Shown: piece by piece, positions 18,599-27,985 of the stretch
How the letters are laid out: every line of letters begins with the position of its first letter
Numbering within the stretch: position 1 is the stretch's first letter
NCBI GenBank assembly: GCA_018971525.1
Contig: JAGXAR010000001.1
Span: 93,411-157,410 of the forward strand
Source: Nitrospirota bacterium
Lineage (GTDB): Bacteria; Nitrospirota; Nitrospiria; Nitrospirales; Nitrospiraceae
Length of the DNA stretch: 64,000 bases
Reading direction: 5' to 3'
Made by a program: the position numbers and the translations under genes
Notes under the pieces: generated by a model
The model's input: the letters and a program-made list of their open reading frames with translations, nothing else
The model's database searches: none
What the model was told of the DNA's origin: nothing

Positions 18599-19267
18599 TC
18601 ATTTCCTGAATTGTGGTGGAATATTTTGTGGCGGAGGCGTGGGAGGGGGCGGCGGCAGTGACTGGATCACGAAGGGATAGGGCCCCCAAGCATAGGGATA
18701 GTATCCGAACGCCCCCCCCCAGTAATAAGGCGGGTAATATGGGCTGTAGAAAGCAGCGGCACCGCCTCCTGACTGTTGTGATGCGACTGCGCTCCAATCG
18801 ATGAGGTGTTTGATTTCGAGGACCGGATAGGTGTAATCACTTTCATCCAGCGGCCTGGTAGTTGAGCCTCTAACTACACCGATCACGGTAATCGGCGTGC
18901 CCGGAGGGACAGTCGCCGGGTCGAGAAACTCTTCTCGGACAGCCAGGAAACGCCCTTCGGAGCGAAGGCGCTCTGTTGTCGAGGGCCCGTCGGCCTTCGC
19001 AGGAAGTTCTAAGACCTCAATTTCGGTCTGGTCCTTCGTCCGTTTGCCTCTGATGACGACACCACCCACCATGACGACGCGCCCGACATAATTGCCAGGG
19101 GCTGCGTGTAGGTCTGCAAAGGCGATACTGGTATCAATCTGTTTTTCCAACTCAGGTGGAACGTCGATCTGGGCTGCGTTTCGATTGACCTGGTGGGCTG
19201 ATTCCGCGCAGGAAGACAGAACCAGAATCCCACCGAGAAGAAGAGCGGCAACGCTAATTCGAGACAT
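18599..19267 (-). CDS. slp: Slp family outer-membrane lipoprotein
   Basis: 222 residues. The leader VAALLLGGILVLSSC has lipobox LSSC. The Slp-family core is recognisable: VPPELEKQIDTSIAFADLHA, NYVGRVVMVGGVVI, TEIEVLELPAKADG, GRFLAVREEFLDPATVPPGT and ITVIGVVRG. Slp proteins are starvation- or acid-induced outer-membrane lipoproteins of uncertain function. The last 50 residues are a Pro/Tyr/Gly-rich tail not found in E. coli Slp. The gene follows the beta-barrel gene by 14 bases and is likely cotranscribed with it. Confidence 0.85.
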   Translation of the reverse strand: MSRISVAALLLGGILVLSSCAESAHQVNRNAAQIDVPPELEKQIDTSIAFADLHAAPGNYVGRVVMVGGVVIRGKRTKDQTEIEVLELPAKADGPSTTERLRSEGRFLAVREEFLDPATVPPGTPITVIGVVRGSTTRPLDESDYTYPVLEIKHLIDWSAVASQQSGGGAAAFYSPYYPPYYWGGAFGYYPYAWGPYPFVIQSLPPPPPTPPPQNIPPQFRK

Positions 19268-19281
19268 AGAAGTTTTTCCTC

Positions 19282-19956
19282 CTAGAAATGATAGGAGAGG
19301 CCGACCAAGACATGCTGTGCTCTGTATACACCTTCAAAACCTCCTGCAGCGCCAAATGCCTGATCGAACCGTAGCGTGGCCCCCGTATATTTGTATTCGG
19401 TAAAGACGGCGACATAGGGAGTGACGAAGGCGCGCAGGCCCGCGAGCGCATTCCACCCACTGGTGACATCGGTATTGCTCTGTGTGGTGGCGGAGTCACT
19501 GAGGTGGGCAATCACCGCGCCCACGCCGACTCCAGCGTATGGCTGGAACGTGCGACCAGGATACCGGCCGATGAAGTTGACTCCGACAGTGGTCACACTC
19601 AAATGGATGCCGGGAATGTCATCCAGATTCTTGATGTGAGGAGTGGTCTGCAACACCTCGCCTTCGATCCCGAGCCAACCGTGCTCGGGAAAGTATCCGA
19701 GCTTGGCGCCGTAGCTGACAGAATTCTTGAGGTCAAAGTCGGGTGCTTGCAGCCCCGCGAGGCCGTTCGTTCCCGAAATGCCGGTGAGGCGATCTGCGAA
19801 GTTGGCCCCAACATCTCCCGCCACATACCATTCGGCACAGGCGGGACTTGTCATCCCGAAGGTCACTATCGAGAGCCAGGCCGCGAAAAGGCCGGTGGCA
19901 ACCAGTATCATCTTCTCCACAGTGGAGAACCCTCCCTGTGACAGAGTTTTCATCAT
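19282..19956 (-). CDS. Outer-membrane beta-barrel protein
   Basis: 224 residues: an N-terminal hydrophobic signal (ILVATGLFAAWLSIVTFGM, cleaved near PACAEWYVAGDVG) followed by alternating beta strands of an eight-stranded OmpA/OmpW-like barrel (VSYGAKLGYFPEHGWLGIEG, FQPYAGVGVGAVIAHL, VAVFTEYKYTGATLRF). It ends in the aromatic terminal signature VLVGLSYHF recognised by the BAM machinery. Length and pattern fit the porin-family/outer-membrane protein beta-barrel domain group. First gene of a two-gene unit with the Slp-like lipoprotein. Confidence 0.82.
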   Translation of the reverse strand: MMKTLSQGGFSTVEKMILVATGLFAAWLSIVTFGMTSPACAEWYVAGDVGANFADRLTGISGTNGLAGLQAPDFDLKNSVSYGAKLGYFPEHGWLGIEGEVLQTTPHIKNLDDIPGIHLSVTTVGVNFIGRYPGRTFQPYAGVGVGAVIAHLSDSATTQSNTDVTSGWNALAGLRAFVTPYVAVFTEYKYTGATLRFDQAFGAAGGFEGVYRAQHVLVGLSYHF

Positions 19957-20173
19957 CTTATCAAGACTCAGACCCGGGGGATATGGCCTAGCTCATGGGC
20001 TGCGGGTGAAGTGCCGGAACACCCTCTGCATGGTGGCGGGAGAACAGGCCATCATCTCGACGTCACAGCGCAAATCAGGCGAAATCCTGCGCAGCCTTTC
20101 GACGTTCTTCGATGGTCTGATTAAACCCCGCCGCCGCGCGTCGCAAATCGGGGGCGACGCTGTTTTGTCCGGT

Positions 20174-21220
20174 TCACGTTCGTTCCAGATCGAGCAGCTG
20201 TTTCTTTCGCTGAAGGCCCCAACGGTAGCCTGCAAGATTGCCGTCTCCTCGAACGACGCGATGGCAGGGAACGGCCACCGCGATGCGGTTCGTGGCGCAG
20301 GCTCCGGCCACGGCACGGGCAGCCGTCGGTTGCCCGATTGACCGTGCGATCTCTTGATAGGATCGTGTCTGTCCGCGAGGAATCTGTTGCAGCGCCTGCC
20401 AGACCTTGCGTTGAAAAGCGGTGGCCTTCACGTCCAGAGGGAGGAAAGTTGCGTCCATTTCCCCGGTGAAGCACTGAAGGATTGCGCGGACATGTTTCTT
20501 CAATCCGGTCCTGTCCCGGCAGAGTATAGCCTTGGGGTAATCGTGCTGAAGTGACGCCACCAGTGCGGCCGGTGTGTCTCCGAGACGCACGGTCGCAATG
20601 CCTCGTTCCGTGATCGCCACGAGCATGTGACCAACGACCGTCGGCGCGATGGTAAAGCGAAGCGTCACGCCGGTCCCTCCGGACTGAAAGGCGGAGGGCG
20701 TCATCCCGAGGTCCGCATTCGCTCGTTCATATAGACGACTGCTGGAACCGAAACCGGCTTCGTAGGTCGCGCTCGTCACGGTCTCACCTCGTTTCAATGA
20801 TGCGGCAAACCGCTCCATTCTCTTGGCGCCTTGGTAGGCCTTCGGGGAGAGGCCAACCTCGCGCGTGAAGGCCCGTTGCAGATGAAACGGACTGAGCCCG
20901 ACTTGAACAGCCAGCCATCGAAGCGTGATTGGCTGATCCGCATGTTCATCCAGATAACATCGCGCTCGTTCAACCCGCTGTACTGCCTCGGAGCCGGCAG
21001 ACGACTGAGGTCGACAGCGAAGACAGGCGCGATACCCTGCCGCCTCCGCCCGTTGCGCCGAGTCGAAAAACATCACATGGTCGCGAGTCGGGCGGCGAGA
21101 GTGACAAGAGGGGCGGCAATAGACTTTCGTTGAGGACACCGCATAGACGAACCGGCCATCGCAGCGACGATCACGGTTCAGCACGGCCTCCCACGCATGG
21201 TCTGCATTGACTCGCAACAT
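20174..21220 (-). CDS. ada: Ada: bifunctional transcriptional activator / O6-methylguanine-DNA methyltransferase
   Basis: 348 residues. The N-terminal Ada zinc domain has the four-Cys set in YCRPSCHSR and CLRCRP; the first Cys accepts a methyl group from phosphotriesters. The middle is an AraC-type HTH (ITLRWLAVQVGLSPFHLQRA). The C-terminal suicide methyltransferase carries FQRKVWQALQQIPRGQTRSY and the acceptor Cys in AVPCHRVVRGDGNLAGYRW. This is the complete three-part architecture of E. coli Ada (354 aa). It would repair alkylated DNA and, when methylated, activate its own transcription; no alkA or alkB neighbour is present. Confidence 0.95.
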   Translation of the reverse strand: MLRVNADHAWEAVLNRDRRCDGRFVYAVSSTKVYCRPSCHSRRPTRDHVMFFDSAQRAEAAGYRACLRCRPQSSAGSEAVQRVERARCYLDEHADQPITLRWLAVQVGLSPFHLQRAFTREVGLSPKAYQGAKRMERFAASLKRGETVTSATYEAGFGSSSRLYERANADLGMTPSAFQSGGTGVTLRFTIAPTVVGHMLVAITERGIATVRLGDTPAALVASLQHDYPKAILCRDRTGLKKHVRAILQCFTGEMDATFLPLDVKATAFQRKVWQALQQIPRGQTRSYQEIARSIGQPTAARAVAGACATNRIAVAVPCHRVVRGDGNLAGYRWGLQRKKQLLDLERT

Positions 21221-21375
21221 AAGCCCCTCCCTCGTCGTTGGGCGATGATACCGCCAGAACGGGTCGCGGCACTATCCGATTGTTGCGGTCAAATTCAGAG
21301 GGTGATGTTCAGAGATGGGACGCCGCGCATGGTCGAACGGCAAAACTTGTCCCTCGTTCTCGTCTGCCTAGTCGT

Positions 21376-21489
21376 TCAGCGACGGCCTGTTCGGCGGGAT
21401 AGAAAATCTCTGAGCAGCATGACGAAGATCATGAGGGGAAAGAGCAGCAGAGCGACGTACCAGCTTGTCCATAAACCAGGGTCCCGCAT
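21376..21489 (-). CDS. Small single-pass membrane protein (37 aa)
   Basis: An ATG at 21489 is preceded at ideal spacing by AAGGAGGG. It opens a 37-codon frame: MRDPGLWTSWYVALLLFPLM followed by IFVMLLRDFLSRRTGRR and a TGA stop. It has one membrane helix with a basic C terminus, expected inside by the positive-inside rule. The strong ribosome site and protein-like composition argue for a real small gene. It sits alone between ada and a membrane-anchored hypothetical gene; function unknown. Confidence 0.6.
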   Translation of the reverse strand: MRDPGLWTSWYVALLLFPLMIFVMLLRDFLSRRTGRR

Positions 21490-21738
21490 GATGAATCCCT
21501 CCTTGCATCGACTGCTACAGCAAGGCTTGTACCGTTCGAGATCCTGCGCAGCCAAAACTACATTCAGGACAAAAGATTCAAGGTACCCACAGAATATAGT
21601 GGCATCACTGTCTGGTGCATGAGAAAGACTGCAGCAGAAGCTGTGTCGTCATCGACACAGCCAAGTGGGATCTACATGACAATTGTAAAGGCGATGAGAG
21701 AGGCACCGCCGCACAACCGGGCTGACGTCGCCATCTGA

Positions 21739-22284
21739 TCAGTCGTACAGAGGAATAGTGCGAAGAAACTTCCGCATTTCCCAGAACGTTGGGTGAGGCT
21801 CGTTCAATTGAGGCTGCTCCAAGTCGATTTGAACATTGTAGAGAGGGGTTTCTTCAGTTCCGACTTGGGTAACCTGATACCAACAATCGTACTTTTGCCC
21901 CCAGCGATCCAGGTACCGTAGCCGGATATAGCCATTGTTAATGAGTTTTGCGCGGATCGGTGCATCCGGGCCCAATACAATGGACGCCACGTGTTTCTGA
22001 TACCTTGGACCACGAGGATATACCTTCTTGACGGCGAAATTACCTTCCCATCCACCCATGTGCAAAAGGCAATCGTACGCCACACCCCCACCCACATTCT
22101 CGAGTTCGGGGAAAATGGTGAGGACGTTCCCCGAGCTCATCGCGGACAGGTTTGTGATACGAAGATCCGGTTGAGCCGCGCGGAACTCCTGTCTGATTCG
22201 GGTCACGAACGCATGTAGATAGAATGAAGCGGTAGCCCCGACGATGAGGAGAGAGAGCAAGCCAAGCAGCAATAACCAATCCAT
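21739..22284 (-). CDS. Membrane-anchored hypothetical protein
   Basis: 181 residues beginning with one strong N-terminal membrane helix (LLLLGLLSLLIVGATASFYL). The remaining 150 residues form a probable beta-sandwich (VLTIFPELENVGGGVAYDCL, IRAKLINNGYIRLRYLDRWG, YDCWYQVTQVG). The pattern of an anchored, exposed Ig-like domain is clear, but no family is recognised. The ribosome site is weak. The gene is AT-richer than the surrounding average. Confidence 0.6.
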   Translation of the reverse strand: MDWLLLLGLLSLLIVGATASFYLHAFVTRIRQEFRAAQPDLRITNLSAMSSGNVLTIFPELENVGGGVAYDCLLHMGGWEGNFAVKKVYPRGPRYQKHVASIVLGPDAPIRAKLINNGYIRLRYLDRWGQKYDCWYQVTQVGTEETPLYNVQIDLEQPQLNEPHPTFWEMRKFLRTIPLYD

Positions 22285-22888
22285 GGCACCGGTATATACC
22301 AGTTAATAATCTCGTGCGGAAACTGAAACGGAGAGAGGCTACGTTCTAGAGTGGCAAGTGTCAACCGGACGAAACAGTAGATGCTGGCATTTCAAACTGC
22401 AGAAGGCCGCACGCCGCGAAACTGGTCTTCTAATCGTTCCTCGATCTCCGCAGGCTCGCGCGGTGGACAGAGCGCATGGCTGAATCCGCTGACTGGCCGG
22501 GATCGTGAACATGAAGAATGGCAGATTGTTCATCGTCCCATTGACTATGGATTTTGGGGGGAGTGAGAATGAAACATGGACGGACGACACCAAACACCCC
22601 GCCGAGGGCCTAACGGACATAGGACGACTCAGTCCCCGCTAATCATGTGTTCGTGGTATCGCCATGGGTTCGACCCGCCGTCCGGCGCGTAAGTATCGCG
22701 AGATTGCACCACGTCGAACCGCACGACGGCGCGTCGCATCGAATCCAACGAGAACGCGGGGCGCATTCCACGTGCCGGTCTTCATGGTGCTGAGCTAACC
22801 CCCTCCCCTGCGAGGGGCACGCGTGAACGGTCGAGACAAACTCACGCGCGTACCACCACGAAGCTCCTGAACGTGAAGGAGATGCTCC
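22285..22888. other. Intergenic region, no gene recognised
   Basis: About 600 bases. Short frames of 60-90 codons on both strands have no ribosome site or recognisable protein. A small hairpin (CCCCTGCGAGGGG) lies near 22804. A promoter for the plus-strand gene at 22889 is expected, but no convincing -35/-10 pair was seen. Confidence 0.4.
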
Positions 22889-23686
22889 ATGAACTATCGA
22901 ATCTATTCCTGGCGCAAACCGGTCAAACGAATTCAGCTCCTGCCCGTAGATCTGTCGTCGAGATACCCGGACTCTCTTCGGCCATCATTCCTGCTCGTAT
23001 GGTGCTGGAAAATCCTTCTGACTGCCGAGACTACCAGTCTTGCCCTGGCCACGTGGTGGCGACGGCAGATTCAGATGGGCCAGCAGATTATCCATGATCG
23101 TCCGCTGCGCCTGGCGCTTCGAGCACGAACACGACAATACGGAGAGATGCTCGAGGGATGGCTGTCGCGGGCCTTTACGACCTTGTGGCATGCTCTTGTT
23201 ACTCTCAAACGCGCCGGCCTGCCGATGAGCCGGAACAGGAGCTTCGCTATCCCCTCTCAGCTCCGTTCTCCGCGGGTGGTTGCCCGACAGTCCTCATGGA
23301 ACCCTGCAGCGTCGCGATTCATGGCGCACTCGACAGATCGACGTTCTCCGCACTTGTCGTCGCCACGACAGCAAGACCTCCGTCAAAATTTGACCGAAGA
23401 ACATACCCGACTAGTCGAAGAACTCCTGGCAGATGAAGAGGAGCTCACGCGCGTATCGGCGAGGGTTGTGCGCCTGCAAAGCCTCATCCGCGCTCAGGAA
23501 CATCTCCTCGGAGTGATCGCGTCTATTGATGAGAACCAATCGGAGAGCGGCCAGTTTCCTGCGGAGATCGTCGACAACCTCGTCGGCATTGGAAAAGCCT
23601 CCAGCCGGGGAGAGGTACGGAACATGCGCCTGTTTGGCGGAACTAGAAGGATTCCACGCAGCCGTGCACCGCGAAATAGAAGCTAG
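22889..23686 (+). CDS. Hypothetical basic protein with coiled-coil region
   Basis: 265 residues from ATG 22889 with GAAGGAG seven bases upstream. The N-terminal half is basic and Trp/Arg-rich with a possible amphipathic or membrane-proximal segment (SFLLVWCWKILLTAETTSLA). Residues 155-205 form a charged coiled coil (DLRQNLTEEHTRLVEELLAD, LTRVSARVVRLQSLIRAQEH), and the tail is Arg/Ser-rich. No domain is recognised. The good ribosome site supports the gene, although its arginine-rich first half is unusual. Confidence 0.5.
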   Translation: MNYRIYSWRKPVKRIQLLPVDLSSRYPDSLRPSFLLVWCWKILLTAETTSLALATWWRRQIQMGQQIIHDRPLRLALRARTRQYGEMLEGWLSRAFTTLWHALVTLKRAGLPMSRNRSFAIPSQLRSPRVVARQSSWNPAASRFMAHSTDRRSPHLSSPRQQDLRQNLTEEHTRLVEELLADEEELTRVSARVVRLQSLIRAQEHLLGVIASIDENQSESGQFPAEIVDNLVGIGKASSRGEVRNMRLFGGTRRIPRSRAPRNRS

Positions 23687-23785
23687 CGGCTCAGCTATTC
23701 GGGCCTAACAGGGAAGGGGAACTGCATGACATCGCACAGATCAACCCGATACCCGGCTCTGTATTGTAGGTTGTAGGATGGTAGG

Positions 23786-25162
23786 ATGATAGACAGAAGA
23801 GTTGGTTCTGGGCACGCTCTCAGACTCACGGACAGAGGGTCCCACTTGAAAGCGTGTATCATCTGTGTCCTGACTCCGCTGCTCGTACCGCTGCTTTCCT
23901 GGTCCCTCGTGTTCGCGCAACAAGAGATGCCACCGCCGCAAGAGACGCCCCCGGAACAAGACACGCTGCAACCTGACTCACCGAGTCCCCAGCAAACTGC
24001 ACCGAGACAAACCCGACCGGCTTTTACGCAGCAAGAGCTGGATCAGATGCTGGCGCCGATTGCACTGTATCCCGACTCGCTCCTGTCGCAGATTTTGATG
24101 GCATCGACGTACCCGCTCGAGATTGTCGAAGCCTCGCGCTGGTCCAAAGCCAATCCCAACCTCAAGGGCGAAAAGGCGGTACAGGCGGTTGCAGAGGATG
24201 CATGGGATCCCAGCGTCAAATCTCTCGTCGCATTTCCACAGATCCTCATGATGATGGATGAGAAGCTGAACTGGACGGAACGACTTGGCGATGCGTTTTT
24301 GGCCCAGCAACAGGAAGTAATGGACACAGTCCAGAATTTACGTCAGAAGGCTTCTGAAGCCGGCAATCTCAAATCGAACGACCAGATCCGCGTGGAACAA
24401 CAGGGCCAGTCCATTGTGGTCGAACCGGCGAATCCGCAAGTGGTCTACGTCCCCTACTATAACCCGATGGTGATGTACGGGCCCTGGTGGTGGCCGGCGT
24501 ACCCGCCGGTCTACTGGGGTCCTTGGCCCGGCTATTTCTACGGCCCGCGATTCGGGGTGGGGTTCGCCTGGGGCATCGGAATCGGCATCGGCCCAGGATT
24601 CTACTTCGGCGGATTCAACTGGCCTTACCGCCATGTCAACATTGCCAATGCGAACAACTTCTACCATCACTCAGTGAACGTCAATCGGGGGACGGTGTGG
24701 GCACATGATCCGGTCCACCGCCGGGGTGTGCCGTATCGGGATGTGGCATTGCGTCAACAATTTACTCGCATGAGCGCGTCGCCTGAGGCGCGCCGCCAGT
24801 TCCGCGGACACGATTCGTCTTCGTTTGTCGGCCGTAGCTCGTTCGGCAATCGCCAGGAGTCCCGCGGCGGCTCACCTGGTCGCTCCAATATGCCAGGTGG
24901 CAGCCGTTCCGACATGCGCAGCGCCCCAAGCCGCCCGATTGTGCCGAACAGGATTAGTCCTCGTTTTGAGCAGCGGCCTCATGCCTTCGAGGGCGTGGGT
25001 CAAGGAGCAGCCGAACGTAACTTCAGTGCGCGGGGGCACGCGAGTTGGCAAGGCTTTGCGTCACCGCCCTCAGGCGGCTTTCGAGGCGGCGGTGGTGGTG
25101 GTTCCCATCAGCCTTCTGGCGGCTCACATGGAGGCGGCGGCGGTTCATCTCATCATCGCTGA
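23786..25162 (+). CDS. DUF3300 domain-containing secreted protein
   Basis: 458 residues. A hydrophobic leader (IICVLTPLLVPLLSWSLVFA) precedes the DUF3300 domain: FTQQELDQMLAPIALYPDSL, LSQILMASTYPLEIVEASRW, WDPSVKSLVAFPQILMMMDE and NPQVVYVPYYNPMVMYG. The C-terminal 150 residues are low-complexity, rich in Gly, Ser, Arg and His. A TTG at 23846 with GAGGG six bases upstream would place the signal peptide directly at the N terminus and is a plausible alternative start. DUF3300 and DUF2950 genes are often adjacent, as here; their shared function is unknown. Confidence 0.85.
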   Translation: MIDRRVGSGHALRLTDRGSHLKACIICVLTPLLVPLLSWSLVFAQQEMPPPQETPPEQDTLQPDSPSPQQTAPRQTRPAFTQQELDQMLAPIALYPDSLLSQILMASTYPLEIVEASRWSKANPNLKGEKAVQAVAEDAWDPSVKSLVAFPQILMMMDEKLNWTERLGDAFLAQQQEVMDTVQNLRQKASEAGNLKSNDQIRVEQQGQSIVVEPANPQVVYVPYYNPMVMYGPWWWPAYPPVYWGPWPGYFYGPRFGVGFAWGIGIGIGPGFYFGGFNWPYRHVNIANANNFYHHSVNVNRGTVWAHDPVHRRGVPYRDVALRQQFTRMSASPEARRQFRGHDSSSFVGRSSFGNRQESRGGSPGRSNMPGGSRSDMRSAPSRPIVPNRISPRFEQRPHAFEGVGQGAAERNFSARGHASWQGFASPPSGGFRGGGGGGSHQPSGGSHGGGGGSSHHR

Positions 25163-25251
25163 CTGTTAGGAGCGTGACGTCACAGCTTCTCCGACATTCA
25201 ATTCCGTCATGGAGAATAGAGTGAACAGGTGCGAGGCAGGGAGGTTGGGGC

Positions 25252-26208
25252 ATGCATAACTGGCGGGGTGGGTTGCTCAAGACAATCTTTGCATCGGCGC
25301 TCATGACGACGGCACCGGTGGCCCTTGCTGCGACTGCCGGGCAAGAGTACTTTGCATCGCCCGAGGCAGGAACCGAGGCTCTGGTTGAAGCGGTCAAAGC
25401 GAACGATCAACCGGTGTTACGGACAATCCTAGGCCCTCACAGCAGGAGATTGATGAGTTCAGGCGACAAGGTCGCCGATCAGCAAAGTCGCGAGGCATTT
25501 ATCAAGGCTTACAGCGAAGCCAACAAGGTCGTGCTCGACGGTGACCAGCAGGCCGTGCTCGTGATCGGTCAGGATGAATGGCCGATGCCCATTCCGCTCG
25601 TGAAATCTCCCGCCGGGTGGCGTTTCGACAGTCCACAGGGTGAAAAGGAAATTCTCGTCCGCCGGATCGGCCGTAACGAACTGTCTGCGATACAGGTGTG
25701 CCTGGCCATCGTGGACGCCGCGCAGGAGTATGCAACGCTCGATGTGGACGGCGACGGCATTCCGGAATATACGCCACGATTCGTGAGCACTCCGGGAAAG
25801 CATGATGGGCTCTACTGGGAGGCGAAAGCGGACGAGCCGCTGAGTCCACTTGGCCCGCTGCTTGCCGCGGCGACAAACGAAGGCTATACCGAGTCCGCCA
25901 CCAGGCCGCTGGCACCCTACCATGGGTACTTCTACCGGATCCTCACGAAGCAAGGGAAAGACGCTCCAGGCGGGGCCCGCGACTATCTGATCAACGGCCA
26001 AATGATCGGCGGGTTTGCGGTGATTGCCTATCCGGCGCGCTATGGCGTATCAGGCATCATGAGTTTCCTCGTCAATCAGGACGGGATGGTCTACGAACAA
26101 AATCTGGGGAAGAACACCGCAGCGATTGCCGCCAAGATAAATACTTTTAACCCCGACGCGAACTGGAAACAAGCAGCCCCCTCACCGACGCTCGTGAACA
26201 CTCACTGA
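25252..26208 (+). CDS. DUF2950 domain-containing secreted protein
   Basis: 318 residues. Signal peptide KTIFASALMTTAPVALAATA. DUF2950 features include YFASPEAGTEALVEAVKAND, LRTILGPHSRRLMSSGD, GQDEWPMPIPLVKSPAGWRF and the late YFYRILTKQGKDAPGGARDY with VIAYPARYGVSGIMSFLVNQ. Length matches the family (about 300). It lies 89 bases downstream of the DUF3300 gene in the same direction, the usual pairing. Periplasmic or outer-membrane-associated; function unknown. Confidence 0.88.
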   Translation: MHNWRGGLLKTIFASALMTTAPVALAATAGQEYFASPEAGTEALVEAVKANDQPVLRTILGPHSRRLMSSGDKVADQQSREAFIKAYSEANKVVLDGDQQAVLVIGQDEWPMPIPLVKSPAGWRFDSPQGEKEILVRRIGRNELSAIQVCLAIVDAAQEYATLDVDGDGIPEYTPRFVSTPGKHDGLYWEAKADEPLSPLGPLLAAATNEGYTESATRPLAPYHGYFYRILTKQGKDAPGGARDYLINGQMIGGFAVIAYPARYGVSGIMSFLVNQDGMVYEQNLGKNTAAIAAKINTFNPDANWKQAAPSPTLVNTH

Positions 26209-26310
26209 GTGATCATCGCCTTCTGATCGGAAAGTCGGCTGATCCTCGGTAGCGGACAGCGATCCAAACTCCGCCGCGAAACGGCGGCTCCCACAGTTTC
26301 ATTCCGACCC

Positions 26311-27369
26311 CTAGTGATCATGCCGGTGATGCAGTTCAGACAGGTGCGGGTGATCATGGGTGAGGGGCAGGTGCAGATGCAGATGAGCATGCGGTTCTTG
26401 AAGAACAGCCTCTCCGTCATGCCGGTGGTCATGATGATCTTCGTGCTGATGAACGTGGTCATGTTCTAACGCCTCATGCCTGTGTGCATGTGTGTGATGC
26501 GCCCGGAGGAGCAGCGCGATTCCAAGCAGCATGAGCGCCGTGGCGATCGCGTCTTGCATGGTCCATCGCTCGCCCAAGACCGGCACGGCAACCAGCGCGC
26601 CGATGAAGGGAGCCGTGGCAAAGAACCCCGCCTCACGCGCCGCGCCGAGCAGCCGGAGGGCGCGCATGTCGAACACCAAACTCACCCCATAACTGACGAG
26701 TCCCAGCAGCAAGGCCGACAGCGTCATCCCGACCGAGGGCCACGGCTGGCTGGTGAGAACCGCAAGACCGAGCATCCCCAGACCGGCACCGAGGGTCTTG
26801 ATGCGCGTGACCACCAGCGGATCGCGCAGCGAGAGACGTTGACTCAGATTGTTATCGACCGCCCAGCAGAAACAGGCGCCCAGCACGGCAAGGATGCCAA
26901 CGAGGTCGCCACGGATCGCGCCGGGCTGATAGGTGAGTATCCCGGCAGCAATAACGATCGCGAGGACGCCGGCAAGTTCGAGTCGGACCAAATGTTCGCG
27001 AAAGACAAGCACAGCGACCAGCACGGTGAAGGGCGCTTCCAGATTCAAGAGCAATGAGGTCAGGACGCCTGACAGGCGCTCCAGTCCCCACAACATCAGG
27101 AAGGGACCGAGCATCCCTCCGGTGAGAATCACTCCCGCCAGCAATCCGACATCGGCCCGACGAACCGGGGCCTCTTGTACGCCGAACTGAAACGGGCGAC
27201 CGGTCATCTCGAAGAGGAGCAATCCCAGGCCCGCGCCAAGGTAGAGCAAGCCCGCGATCAGCAGCGGGCCGCTCTCCGGCAGCAACAGCTTGGCGAAGGG
27301 AGGACTGATACCGAACAACAGGGCAGCAGCAAGCCCGAAGAAAGCTCCTTGCCGTTTTGAGGGACCCAT
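26311..27369 (-). CDS. EamA/DMT-family transporter with histidine-rich tail
   Basis: 352 residues. About ten membrane helices in two EamA repeats (FFGLAAALLFGISPPFAKLL; LAVLGACFCWAVDNNLSQRL), a drug/metabolite exporter fold. The membrane domain ends near residue 288, and the last 65 residues are extremely His-rich (HHTHAHRHEALEHDHVHQHE, DHHDHRHDG, HAHLHLHLPLTHDHPHL). Such tails bind Ni, Zn or Co in metal transporters and chaperones and are not typical of EamA proteins. Metal-linked transport is therefore inferred. The gene converges on the DUF2950 gene. Confidence 0.85.
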   Translation of the reverse strand: MGPSKRQGAFFGLAAALLFGISPPFAKLLLPESGPLLIAGLLYLGAGLGLLLFEMTGRPFQFGVQEAPVRRADVGLLAGVILTGGMLGPFLMLWGLERLSGVLTSLLLNLEAPFTVLVAVLVFREHLVRLELAGVLAIVIAAGILTYQPGAIRGDLVGILAVLGACFCWAVDNNLSQRLSLRDPLVVTRIKTLGAGLGMLGLAVLTSQPWPSVGMTLSALLLGLVSYGVSLVFDMRALRLLGAAREAGFFATAPFIGALVAVPVLGERWTMQDAIATALMLLGIALLLRAHHTHAHRHEALEHDHVHQHEDHHDHRHDGEAVLQEPHAHLHLHLPLTHDHPHLSELHHRHDH

Positions 27370-27526
27370 GGGATGGCAGCTTACCGAGGGGAAAACCGCG
27401 GCGCAATGGTCAGGCTTCGCCGGCGGCCTGGTCGGACATCACGCCGCGGGCTGTGGCGGGAAACAAGAGGAGATCACCGCGAGAAATGGGGACTGGGTCT
27501 TCCCTTTACTCTCGAATTTCTCGGAC

Positions 27527-27985
27527 TTACTCTACCTTATGACCAATTTGTGTATTACTAATATCCATATGAATGAGGCATGGTACGAGCTGATTGTCAC
27601 TGAAGATCGTATGAGGTTGATTCCAGTGAAACACTAAAGCGGGTTTCTTATCTGAAGTCTGGGTGGTTAAAACAGATTCTCCCGGCCCTGTATAGACCAT
27701 CACCCACGTCTCAGGGGCAACGATATGATTACCAAACCAGAACAAAAATGATTGGAGGGGAATTGCGTCATTGTTTGGCATGCGCACCCCAACACAGAGA
27801 AGATACTCGCCAAGATTAACTCGACCATTTGCCTGTAGATGAACACACTCTTGGTTTGGCTTGTTCCGGTAGGTGACAGTTATCAGCTGCAAAGGTGGCC
27901 TACTGGCTTGTATCAACGCTTCAAGGATGGGAGAGGTGTCAGCCACGATGCCACCATCGAATCGAAATAACCGGCCAGCATCCAT
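27527..27985 (-). CDS. Hypothetical protein in low-GC patch
   Basis: 152 residues from ATG 27985 (MDAGRLFRFDGGIVADTSPI); a longer frame reaches 28018. No signal or membrane segment. Beta-rich sequence with CVHLQANGRVNLGEYLLCVG, SFLFWFGNHIVAPETWVMVY and KPALVFHWNQPHTI. It overlaps the 3' end of the frameshifted membrane gene by about 47 bases and shares its AT-rich composition, so both probably arrived together. No family recognised. Confidence 0.5.
   Translation of the reverse strand: MDAGRLFRFDGGIVADTSPILEALIQASRPPLQLITVTYRNKPNQECVHLQANGRVNLGEYLLCVGVRMPNNDAIPLQSFLFWFGNHIVAPETWVMVYTGPGESVLTTQTSDKKPALVFHWNQPHTIFSDNQLVPCLIHMDISNTQIGHKVE

Noticed and set aside
20095..20165. GCGTCGC / GCGACGC hairpin after ada
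   Set aside because: The stem is only seven pairs and no T-run follows on the minus strand, so a terminator call is not supported.
22381..22566. 61-codon plus-strand frame between two hypothetical genes
   Set aside because: No ribosome site and no recognisable protein; a minus-strand frame over the same bases is equally plausible by length.
23700..23790. Short-period repeat-like text (GTAGG-TTGTAGGATGGTAGGATG) before the DUF3300 gene
   Set aside because: Too few and too short units to be a CRISPR or a functional tandem array; no CRISPR array or cas gene was seen anywhere in the window.
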